From positions 1,155,157 to 1,219,156 of the forward strand of contig VZTI01005041.1 in NCBI GenBank assembly GCA_013397865.1: a stretch of DNA of 64,000 nucleotides. Direction: 5' to 3'. Below the pieces are notes generated by a model. That model saw only the letters and a program-made list of their open reading frames with translations. It was not told the DNA's origin and did no database searches. This stretch comes from Struthidea cinerea (taxonomy: Eukaryota; Chordata; Aves; Passeriformes; Corcoracidae). The translations under genes and the position numbers were made by a program. Shown here piece after piece: positions 12,331 through 23,011 of this stretch (positions are counted from its first letter, which is position 1; every line of letters begins with the position of its first letter).

Positions 12331-14670
12331 GTTTAACCTGAGAGAAAGGCTGCAGTTTTAGACTTCAGAAAATGCTCTTCATTCTCCTCTGGCCTTGAAC
12401 ACCGGACTTACACGTCAAAGACAAAAATCAAGGAGTTTCTTCTTTTTGAAAGTGCTCTTTCTAGCAAAAGACAATGTGATATCTTAATAGGAGGTATTAA
12501 TATCTATTCAAATTTCTGAATCTTCTCAATACCTCTTAGTTAAAGACATGATGCTGTCGGTCTCCAGGAGCCTTTGAACAAGTATGTATCTCAAATTAAT
12601 CTTGAATCAAGCTGAAACACAAAGATTTCTTACACAAGCCTCAGGGACCTCTGTGCTGCACATGTTAGCTCTTGGTAGGATTTGTAAAAACCTCTCCCCT
12701 GCTTCCCACAGAAGTTGCCTCTGATACTGGAAGCAGAGGAAGCCGTTCCCACAAGGAGTAGAGTAGAACAAGGATTAGCTGAGATAAAGGGAATGAAAAA
12801 AATCATTGTCCTATAATGTACATGGCATAATTTGTGATTCACACCACTCATTAATCTGATCAATCTTGTATAGTGAAGATTCAAGAAATCCGGGATATAT
12901 AATTGGGTCCTCAAAGCAGATTTCACTAAGCCTAATATCAATACTTACTGAGAGAAAATTTACCTTCTGTTCATCGCCATATCAGGTGAATGGTAGACGG
13001 GCTAATTTTCTAGTCTTGAAAAGCTAGTCCAGCATAACTAATGAATTGACTGAATCAGGCGCAGTTACAGATCACATATGGATTGACTTTAAAAGAAAAT
13101 GTTAGATAATGCAAAAGTTTCCTTTCTACATAATGATGAAGAGCCCACTGGAAAAATAGGTAATGCATGTCTAATAAAAGCAGAACAAAAAAGGCTATAT
13201 TTTTCAGTGTATATTGCAGTGCTTGGAATAAAAGTTTAGTTTTCTGAAAGACACGTCAAGCAAAACTGAAATAAAACTCAGTAATTAGGGTTTGTCTTAA
13301 TATGTAGTCAACTACTCCACTGTGTGTTCATAAATTATTCACAATATATATGAAATTGAAAATCTCCATTGTACCCTCTATGAAGTCTCAATAATTTTCC
13401 TTGAAAAAAACCAGAAAAGAGATTTTTCTACACATTTTTGAGCATCATGCAGAATAATTTACTCTCTTAGATCATAAAAATCTTTTCTACATGTCAATAA
13501 AATAAATTGTTGCATACCAAGATCAAGTGGACCTCAACGAACCAACAGAGACCAGTACTATGCCGAGGTAAATTCCTGGTGTAATGGCAGTTTGGGGTGG
13601 AGTGCAAAGGGAGAGAAGAATGGTTGAGGTTAATCCTTGAAATATTGTACATTAGTTTATTTAACAGCATAAAGGTCTTATTATTTCCTATAATATTACT
13701 TCCTATCCTTTAGGGAAGTTCCTGTCCCTCTCCTTATAAAACTGTCAGTAGATAAGGACCAGTTGGACTGATGGCAGGGAGAGAAGAAAGAACTCTATAA
13801 AAATTTGTTGGTTTTATGCATGTTTTGTTCCAGTGAACTTCTCCAGCTATGTTTAAATTACAAACTATTCATAAATAACAAACAGTGGGTGACTGTATGG
13901 CACAACTTCTCTAGCTGCAAGTTTCAAACTCTTATATCATTTGACCTGCTGCTGTGAATAACATGCTACTTCAATAGACCAAAGAAATAAAATTTCAATA
14001 GCTTTGCCTTTTTTTTTGAAAGTTCAACATTATGTAGAGAAAGAAAGGTAAAAAAGTTGGATATTGTCAGCTGATATTATTGTCCTTGTGTTCCACTGAA
14101 AAAGAAATAATTTTTCGCTATGTTGTGAAACGAAGGAAAAGAACCAGACAATTTTTTTCCAAGCAGCTTTAATGTGTTATACTGTCAAAGGCCAAGCCCT
14201 TTGGGCACTACACAAAACTGATTTTCAGTCTGCTTTACTGACTGTACTGCAGTTTCTTTCTTTACTTACACAGTGGTAAAAAACACACCTTGTTTGAACA
14301 TCGTGTAACTCACTGGAAGGTCAGAGTATCTGTTTTATTTGTATTGAAATACTTCAGCATTAACAGCAGGCAAACTCAGACCAACAATAGAAGGGTCAAA
14401 CATGAAAACAAAATTGGTTACAACCTGGTTCACAGAGTAAATTTATCCTCCCCACCATGTGTCTTTTAAAGGAAATCTGTCACATGTAAACAACTGCATG
14501 CATCTATACTACTTCATCTTCTACTTTGCTTAACTTCTTTTTAAGCAGTTTGAGCGACTAGGTTGACAATATACCCACTCAGTCCTCTTCCAGACTTACC
14601 AACCTTTCTAGGTGGATTTCCTAAGTCGCTAACCTGTCGTTACTGAACTTTTCCACAAAGGGCAGAGAAA
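12331..14670. other. AT-rich noncoding DNA, no gene recognised
   Basis: I see no conserved motif or repeat family here. The longest open frame (12630-12941, minus, 103 codons) has no recognisable domain and low-complexity flanks. Confidence 0.55.
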
Positions 14671-14735
<65 letters not shown>

Positions 14736-14770
14736 CATCCCTCCATCCGTCCATCCATCCATCTATCCCT
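14671..14770. repeat. Compound CTAT / CCAT microsatellite
   Basis: Sixteen perfect CTAT units (14671-14734) run into an impure CCATC/CCGTC/CTATC stretch up to about 14770. The pure tetranucleotide core is long enough that it should be length-polymorphic. It interrupts or borders the old CR1 copy described next. Confidence 0.95.
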
Positions 14771-14774
14771 CTTT

Positions 14775-15060
14775 ATCCCTTCATTGAGGCCATTATCTGA
14801 TCTCTCCTCATTCTTGGACAAAAACTTCTAGACTGAGTAACCTTATTTCTTTAAGCCTTTTCTTAATGGGTTTTGCAAACTAGAAATCTAATTGCCATAA
14901 TCCTATGTGAGCTGTACTCCCCATTGCTGAATTACACTAAATTTTTTCATAACTCAAAATTCTATTCAGTTCTACTTCTGTCCTATCTTTTTAGCCCTCT
15001 CCTGCTTGATACATATTTTATTTTCTCTTTATCTCACCAAAGACTGAAAAATAATACCAG
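14775..15060 (-). mobile_element. Very old CR1 LINE fragment
   Basis: On the plus strand the order of blocks resembles the reverse complement of a CR1 C-terminal region: CTAGACTGAGTAACC, then an AAGCCTTTTCTTAATGGG block, AATTGCCATAATCC and, farther on, AGACTGAAAAATAATACCAG. These correspond to the CR1 'ctagactgaacaaccc...cagcctttcctca...gatcatttttgtggcc...gaactggacacaatactccag' series. Divergence is high, so this is an ancient copy. An alternative is another CR1/L3-clade LINE. Confidence 0.45.
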
Positions 15061-16229
15061 AGGTTATTTTTTTTCTGTGTCATTAATCCATCAGAATCCC
15101 AGAATTTTGCTGATCCTTTGACTATCACACCAAACTTGCAGAAGAAATGTTACACAGCACAGTAATATGAGACAACTTTCAAGAAGAAATCTGGAGCAGT
15201 CTGAGAAATTTGAGAAAGCAGAATTCTCTGCCCAGTAAAGGAGTCAGATCTTCTTAATGTTAGCAGAAACTGATGCCTACATTTGTTGTATTACATTAAT
15301 AGCACCTCTACTTTTTTGAATGAGAGGAAGGAAAAAACAGCTTCTTTGTTTCAGTGTTGTTGCAGTAAAAATATTTTTAAGTTTGACTTCAGATTATACC
15401 AGAGGCTACAAAATATCTTGGAACATGTTCATAGGGGGCTAGAAAACATGGAAAAGATGATATGGGATAAATTACACCCTTGTCTGCTATTTAACATGCT
15501 AAAAAATACCTTACTTATTACACACCCTGATTTATTCTCTGGAGAGGTGCATAATTGTGAGGCAAACATAGGACTCTGATGTCTTCTCCTTTTGACACCT
15601 CCCTGCTTCTCTCCATTGCCTGTCAAAAATTTCTTCCTTTTTTCAAAAATTATCAGAACTTCGGAAACCTGTCCCAAGAGATACATCAGATTCATAATTC
15701 AAAACCCAAACGAAACCCAAACCCAACAAAAACAAAGACGTGTTTGATTCCTGTCTGGAGATTTTCCTCAGTGAGATCTACTCCTTTACCCACACAAGCT
15801 GTTCTGTCAGACAATTTCCTGGTATAAAAAGGCTTCATCTGTGACCTGCTGCTTTGTTGTGAGATATACTACAAATTTTCAATTAAAAACACGGTCTTCC
15901 AAAAATATCCTTAGCATGAAGGAGAGCATGTCTTTTCCCTTACATTTTTGATAAGGGATGCAAACTGTATTTATGGTTCGATGCAATTTTCCTGAGGTAG
16001 GTAGCACCTACACATGGGAACCATTCACCCATTTTGGGTGCTTCTAAACCAGTGTCAGAAACCATCAGCAGCAAGTGTGAAGAGTTTCAGAGCCACTGAG
16101 GTCTGCCAGCTATAGCACTGACAAGCAGGGGAGGAAGAAGTAAAATCTGGAATCAAAACTGAAGCAGCAATTTGAGAGTTGGAAGAATTAGGAAAATTAC
16201 ACACCTCCCAGAAAGTCTATAAGTCTATT
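15061..16229. other. Noncoding DNA with an A/C-rich low-complexity stretch
   Basis: At about 15697-15740 there is an AAACCC/CAAAA-type A/C-rich stretch resembling the complement of the G/T-rich patches seen elsewhere. Otherwise only short frames in mixed registers are present and no gene is recognised. Confidence 0.5.
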
Positions 16230-16370
16230 CTGGTTTGGTTTTTTGTTTGGTTGGGTTTTGTTTTGGTTGGGTTTTTTTTNNNNNNNNNNNNNNNNNNNNN
16301 NNNNNNNNNNNNNNNNNNNNNNNNNNNNNNNNNNNNNNNNNNTTTTTGTTTTGTTTTGTTTGGTTTTTTT
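16230..16370. repeat. G/T-rich low-complexity tract containing a 63-base gap
   Basis: TTGGTTTTTTG / TTTGGTTGGG-type sequence lies on both sides of 63 unknown bases (16280-16342). Open frames that span the gap are meaningless. Such tracts are hard to sequence, and the gap probably reflects homopolymer-rich content, not missing coding DNA. Confidence 0.85.
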
Positions 16371-17134
16371 TCCTAAAGAGGATGGTATAATAAACTTCTC
16401 CAGTCAAGGCAGATCTTCAGTATAACACCCTGTACTTTTACCTTGTTCAGTGTTTCTACTCTTTTACATGAACCTTCTATAGTCTTAGCAATAGAGCACT
16501 CAGGAAATATAAAGAAATTCTATCTACCCCCTGTTGTATTCCAGAGCTTTGATATTATCTATGCTGCATGAAGTTTGAAATTGAAGAAGAGGGGGAAAGA
16601 AGAAAGGGGAAAGTAAACAAAACCTTTTTCTTACCATATCATTTTCTTTCAAAATTTCCCTGTCTGCTTCTTCCTGTGTTCTAATATACAATCTGTCTTC
16701 ACACAGAGGGCACTAATCTTTGCCCCAACTCTAATTTCTTATAAAGTATGGTGCTCAGGCAGAGGTTTTCTCCTTTAATTTGTTTTGTTTATTATTATAT
16801 AGGCTTGCAACACATACTTCAAAACCGGTTGCATGGAAGACTACAAAAACATATATGGCTTTAGAAAGACATAAAGTACAATTAACATCTTCCTGTGACT
16901 ATTCAGCTGTCCTCAAGCCCTTATCTTCAAGCAGATTAAAAGTTAGTTTGTAGTAGGTATAATAGTTACTAAGAAAATATCTTATTTTTTTTTCCCACTC
17001 CTCTTCTTTCTTTTTTGCTGTTACATGTTCTTCTTTCAGATTTTGGGGCTAGAGAACATTTTACTTCACTTGCTTAACCAGCTCATAGTACACCTACTCC
17101 ACCCCAGTGGCTACACCCCGTAGGTATGTGCGTG
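16371..17134. other. AT-rich noncoding DNA, nothing recognised
   Basis: Pyrimidine-rich stretches occur near 16985-17040, but there is no gene, repeat family or RNA that I recognise. Confidence 0.5.
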
Positions 17135-17182
17135 TCTATATATATATATATATACATACATATGTATATATGTGTTATTACA
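17135..17182. repeat. (TA)n / (TACA)n microsatellite with a palindromic core
   Basis: TATATATA runs into TACATACATATGTATATATGTG. The CATATG centre gives a 12-bp perfect palindrome (ATACATATGTAT). It is a simple repeat. Confidence 0.85.
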
Positions 17183-19130
17183 CACATAGATGATGTCTGT
17201 GAGTTAAGGCAGAAATTAGTCCTAAGAAAATAAACTTGCTGAAGACAAAACAAAAATCAAATTAACATTTGGTAAGGACAAGTAAATCAATTCTGAGAGA
17301 GAATAACAAGTGTTCACTGATACATTTGGGACTTTTTTTAGAAGCCAACAAATTGAAGGTATGTTCTTTGTGTTGTACACATAGAAATTCTTGTAGCATG
17401 GTAGAAAAAAAATTAGGTCTGCCAAATTACATTGAAGTTTTGAGCAAATATTTTGAGAGTTTTGAGAAAAGTATTTCATGCAGGCTCCAACTTCAGCTAA
17501 CATGGTAAGTGCAATTACATTGGTATATGTCAAGATTTTAAGAAGTACATTTACCTTTTTTTGTCATAATATATATAATACAAACATTTGAGACACTCAA
17601 AAGTTCTGTTTGCTATGATGGTTGCAAATCTAAAAAATTTCTGCTAATGTTGTCCACTTTCACATGTAAAGAAGCATTCTTTCTTTAACATACTTGCTCT
17701 CATCCAGTCTCGAGAATGACTAAGATTTTAATTTGATTTAGACTGTATTGCATTCCCTAATGATATTAGAAAATATTACTCATAATACTTTTTGCTAAGT
17801 ATCATCTCTGAAACACAGTAATATTCAAAAGAGAGGCTGGGCCAATGATTAAACTTTGAGATCAAGAAATCATTTATCTTAGCTTTGTACATCCATCTAG
17901 AGAAATGAAGAAATAGGTGTAGACCTCAGTGTCCTTTAGAGGGTCCCATTATCCAGCTCTTCTTTTCACATGAAAGAAACTGGTACTCATTTACTTTTTG
18001 AAAAATAAGATCAACAAATAAGATTTTTCTTAAGGTCAACATACCTTATGACTGCCTGGATTAACTCTTCACTTTCAGTCCAGCAGGTTCTTCACTTTCA
18101 GAGCACTTTCAGGAAGATGGTGCGATCTTGTAATGCTGATGGCTCTATTTATGCTTTTATCAGTATTCAATAGAACAATAGCTATAATTCTGAATCATTG
18201 CACTTTGATTGTATGGAAATCAATCCTACAACCACCATGTCTACTGGCATAAATAATATAAGACCAGTTTTCCATTATTCATAAAGGCTAGTTTTTGTTT
18301 GCATTCTAAAACAGTTCAGCTATTTAGTTTGTTGGCAGAGAGATGAGTTAGCTATAAACATTTTTAATTTTTTTTTCTGTAACTTGAAGAAACTAACTAT
18401 TGTCAAGGGAAATTAGACTTTCAAAGGCAATAAAAAAAGGAGAAATTAGCTATTTCAGAGGTCTTCCATACAAAAAGAATAAGTGAAAGAACTTATCAGT
18501 TGGTTTCTAATTGAGACTGATGGTAATAAAAAACAGCATACCATTTAATGAAAAATATATGCATCCTTTAAACATACCTCCTGTTGGGTTTTCTTTGTCC
18601 CCATCAACTGTTGAGGATTTCATTTTATCCAATTGCCCCCTATGGGACATAGGAATACCATTTCAGTGGAATCATATTTATTTTTTAATCCATTATTGTT
18701 CTGAAGTGAGCAGAACACCACCATGAAGGAACAACATTTTAAACTCAGTTTCAAAAACATTAGATAAATCCAAAGTTATCAGACTTCTTGCTCAGACTTC
18801 ATGAAAAATACATTCATGAAAGTAAAATCACCATTGTTTCTTAGTAACAGCTTCATGACAAGCAATGTATTGCCAACTCTGCTTTGCAAACTTTCCTCTC
18901 TCTTCATAAATTCACAAAAATGTAATTTGTCCATTCAGTAATGAAGTAAGTTTCCCAGGATCCTAAGACACAATACACATGACAGTTGAATAAATTCATT
19001 ATAAAACTGCCAAGGAGGAAAATCTTAGAGAACTGAAACATGTACACAGTCAGTTAACTGGGCTGCACTTCTCTGCATCCTAATCTGTTTCAAGCCAGAA
19101 TTAATTGAATCTTGGAGTTGGTTGTGATGC
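17183..19130. other. AT-rich noncoding DNA, no gene recognised
   Basis: Frames of 103 codons (minus, 17222-17533) and 79 codons (plus, 17269-17508) overlap on opposite strands and resemble no protein I know. No repeat family is visible. Confidence 0.5.
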
Positions 19131-19222
19131 TGGGTTTTTTTGTTTGGTTGGTTTGGGGTTCCTTTTTGGGGGCTGGAGGTGGAGGGGTTGTTGTTTTTTT
19201 CTTTTTAGTTTTGCTTTTGTTT
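19131..19222. repeat. G/T-rich low-complexity tract
   Basis: T-runs alternate with GGTTGG, GGGG and GGAGG motifs on the plus strand. It has three G-runs of four or more but not the four needed for a strict G-quadruplex. The Phe/Gly/Val/Trp-rich translations across it are artefacts of composition. Confidence 0.75.
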
Positions 19223-21153
19223 ACTGTGGGCAGGATGGAATTTGTGCATTTTTACAAATTCTCACCACTACTTTCTATGGAAGAACAGACTAACACAGCT
19301 GTTCAAAAGCAGATTCCAGATACAGTGTTGTATCCAGGTCAAAATAGCAAGCTGCCTGTCTTAAAAATGTGGCAGTATGTAATGTGCTGGAATTGCTCAT
19401 TAGAAAGAAAGGAGAGTTCTTAAAACATGAAAATGACAGCTCTAGACATTTATGCACAGGACTGTAATACCAGTTTCCTCTTAACTGCTTTAGGTCAAGG
19501 GCCTGTAATTAAATTATTGTATTCCTACTGAGAGAATAATGTAACAATAGACTGAGCATATTTTTAAACAAATTAAAAAGGTCAACAAATTAATGACTGA
19601 AAAAGACATGGAAATTTAAACAATTATACAGCCTGGAAAAATGGCATATACTAGATTATAGATCATATAGAAGCATTATGTGCAGTAAAAAAGACTCAAT
19701 GGGGTTTTAATAGAAAGATGATATATAAGTGGTGATATATAAAGCAGTCAAAGTTTACTCCTTAGAAAAGCACTCCAAAGCATACGCTGAAACTGATCAG
19801 AACTGACAACAGTATTAAAAACTAAGATTATATAGCAAAGTTATATGAAACTGTAGGAATGAAGCAACGCAACCAATATTTTGTGATGCCAAATAATGCT
19901 TGTCAAAATTGCCAAATTTCAGTGAATTAGACTAATTGCACAGCAAACATTAATAGTTTTTGGTTGGTTAAAAAGAAATATTTTGATTCTTTGGTTACAG
20001 AAATTAAGAAGTCTAAATTTCTTCCAAAATATTAAAGCTTTTTAATGCAGGTTGTCTTAGAATAGTATAGGTAGGATTTCTGTTGCTTCTCTGCATTTAT
20101 TACAAAATGTAACCAGACTGTATCAATACTCTTGACAACAAATTGGTTTTTTTTCTTTTGAGATTTTTGAAAGCCTTATACATATATATCCCTTTATGAG
20201 ATTATTTCCATTTATTATTTAAAATGGTATGGAATAGACCATGAATAAGAGAGTTGGAGGAAAGACAGGAAACAGGACATAAAATTTTCTATATTAGAAC
20301 ACCGAAATACATGATGGCATAAATAAAAGAAGGGAAAAGTTTAATCAATGTTCTCATCTCGAACTTTAAAACACTATTTTCCTTTAAAAAGAATTTATAC
20401 ATTAATTTTGGGAAAAAAATGCAAAAAGTTGTAATAGCTATTATGATAAATAATTTTACATTACATTTACATTTACATTTACAAGCTCTTACATTTATTC
20501 CACATATATGTGGTATATTTATACACACACATACACCTTACATTTTCATCATCATTGTTTTGAGCACTTATATTTTTCCTTTGGAAACAAGTTATATAAA
20601 TCAGGTCCTGTTAAAAAAAATTTTAAAAGCACAAGAGTATTACACTTGTTTCATAACAGAAACTTCTAGCCCCAGGACACAAGTGCAAAGCAAAGCAGGA
20701 ATTTGCCTAACAGCAGAGCTCTGCTTCCTATCGGAATTTCTCAAAGGAGCTCAGCAAGAAGTCATCAAAGACACACAGTTAGTACTATACTCTTCCTGAC
20801 TTTGCTTTTAACTGCCTGCAAGCAGTATAACTTGAGTTATCTTGGGCTAAATACAGGAAATATGACCCTGCAAGGCCAAGTTTGCTGTTGACAGTTTACA
20901 GATCAATTTTGTCTTTGAAGCTGGTTTTGCTCTGATTAATGTGGGACCTCTAGATGTACCTTTCCACCTAAATGATAACCAAGCAAACCTATGAAGCACT
21001 GGTTTAAACTAAACAAAATTGCATGTGTCATCCCCCCAACAATGTGGCTCACTCGTGGAATTGCTGAACTGTTGTTTGCAAGGTGTATTCTTTGAATCCT
21101 TGAATCCACCATGCTCCATATCTCGCAACGTCATAGAGAACAAGTTGTGATAT
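19223..21153. other. AT-rich noncoding DNA with a short ACATTT repeat
   Basis: Around 20457-20482 the hexamer TTACAT is repeated about four times. No gene, RNA or transposable element was recognised in the remainder. Confidence 0.5.
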
Positions 21154-21502
21154 TGTACGAGTTGACACATATGGGTAACCAGGACAACACCAAACCACAG
21201 CTGAAATGCAAAGAGTAGATTTATTTCATTACCTTGCTAACAATTCTGGGTGGCAGAGACGCACAGTCTGGGCTTTCATCATCTCTCTCTCTCCCAGCAG
21301 GAGGCTCAACTATGTCTGTGAGAGTGTGTCATTTCTACACAGGAAGTCTACTTCTCAACACAGGCAGAGGATGAACAACACTAGGCATAATAAATGGAGT
21401 TACCTGCACAGATAATCTTAGCATTCCCAGCTGAGAGGTCACTTTGACCAAAACTATTGCCTCCTTGCCAAATCCTCCAGCTTTGACTCTGTCCTACTAA
21501 CA
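21154..21502 (-). mobile_element. Probable solo LTR of an endogenous retrovirus (349 bp)
   Basis: The segment begins with TG and ends with CA on the plus strand and is flanked by the 5-bp direct repeat GATAT (21149-21153 and 21503-21507), as expected of a target-site duplication. Read on the minus strand it has a polyadenylation signal AATAAA (complement of 21220-21225) about 66 bases before its 3' end, the normal distance for an R-U5 region. It is richer in GC and CpG than its flanks (e.g. GAGACGCAC). No internal retroviral genes are adjacent, so it is a solo LTR. The family could not be named. The chance of a 5-bp match at this spacing is not negligible, hence moderate confidence. Confidence 0.6.
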
Positions 21503-21507
21503 GATAT

Positions 21508-22980
21508 TATTACATGCTTTACTGCTCTGAAGATTATTTGAAAGAATCATTAGGATTTCATGCATAACAGGGGAAGAGCCTGGGAGTATCTGTGAATCTC
21601 CCAAACACTCACCCAATCTAATGCAGCTGCTTTCATGGGATGTCTCTTTGGAAGTGTATTCCATGGGAGAGGCAGCAGTTCATGAAAATGCTGTCAGCCC
21701 CATTCTTTCTCAGTCTTTTGATACCAAAACCCTTGCACTCCACCTCCTCCTTCCACAGTCTTATTCCTTAACCACTGTTTTGGGATCAAAGACTATTGGA
21801 GAGAGATTTACACATCTGAGCATATCTAATTTCCTGTAATTGTCAAGGAAGCTGTGGTCGATACAGGCAATGGTGATACAGACAGTGCAATCAATGGAGT
21901 CCAGAATTCAGTACTGGTCAATTTTTCTCAGCAGCAAGTAAGGATGTCCTTTAGGGAAATCCTAGCCACAAGCACTCCAACCTCCACTGGCAGTTGATTG
22001 CTATTGACAGCAATGGGAGCAGCCTACATCCTACATCCTGATTCGCAGACATGGTAGTTCAAGTGCTTTAATTAGGAGCTGAAGCCCACACCTACTGACT
22101 TAACATGTGAGCAGCTTATTCTGCACTTGGCAAAGCAAGGGGAGGACAGCAATGTGCAGACAGAGAGTAAGAGGCGCTCAGCGTGTCTTTGCTCCTGAGC
22201 TGAGAAGCCATGCTAGAAACATCACCCCAACCCTACCAAAGCAAGCACAGGAGGAGGCCAGGGAATGGGAGGAGATATAGGTGGCAAGGGAATAAAGGCA
22301 CGACCCTGGGAGCACAGGAGGGGAACAGAAAGCCAAACATAAGGCCCACAGTGACAGTACTGACATGCAGTATCTTCAATATCAGCCTGCACTTACCGCA
22401 TAATCAGAGTATCATTTCCTGCCCTTTGTTAGTGGGAACACATGAGGGTTTATGCTTATCTAATATAATTTTATCAGATTTGATGCTTTTGGCATTTCAG
22501 GTAGCCGTCTTAATACAATATAAAATAATGTTCAGTTACATTATCCCTGCACTTTAAACACTGATGAAGTAAGAAAAAGCTGTCCTGTATCTGAGGTGTT
22601 CTCCACTGATGCCTGGGAACTTCACCAGGATGCTCCTAGCCTCAATTTGAGAATAGTCCAGATGGCGACATACACACACAGTGCTAAAACCATATCATTA
22701 AAGTATTACTTAACGACACTATAATTATCTTTGAAATCTGATTTTAACAACAAAATATTTCTAACTTGATTCCATATAAAAATACCAAGCCCCTATTTCA
22801 TAAAAGATCATTTTAATAGGCACTTGACATCACATTTGTTTATTTATTTATGTATTTAATGTGGTACATCTCCCTCTCTTATCCACTTCAATAAAAACAA
22901 CTAGGCTGAAGACATGATTTCTCATTGAGGTATTTACTGGGAGTAGGTGACTTGTCATAGTAATTTAAAGATTTTACTGA
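21508..22980. other. Noncoding DNA with a moderately GC-rich patch (about 22000-22380)
   Basis: The patch carries AGGAGG/GGGAGG-rich purine sequence and a 115-codon plus-strand frame (22210-22557) with no recognisable domain. Short minus frames overlap it. I cannot assign a repeat family or gene. Confidence 0.45.
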
Positions 22981-23011
22981 TAGCCCTTTAAGGGCTACTT
23001 ATAATGCAAAT
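22981..23011. promoter_or_regulatory. Inverted repeat next to a consensus octamer motif
   Basis: TAGCCCTT and AAGGGCTA (22981-22988, 22990-22997) form a perfect 8-bp inverted repeat around one T. Seven bases... (22998-23003) farther lies ATGCAAAT (23004-23011), the consensus POU/Oct binding octamer. The sequence around it is AT-rich, with TGCAATTA. This could be a regulatory element, but single motif matches occur by chance in 64 kb. Confidence 0.35.

Noticed and set aside
16179..16425. Frames across the 63-base gap
   Set aside because: The residues are artefacts of G/T-rich low complexity and unknown bases.
19105..19423. Hydrophobic Gly/Val/Phe-rich frames resembling membrane proteins
   Set aside because: They are translations of a G/T-rich low-complexity tract.
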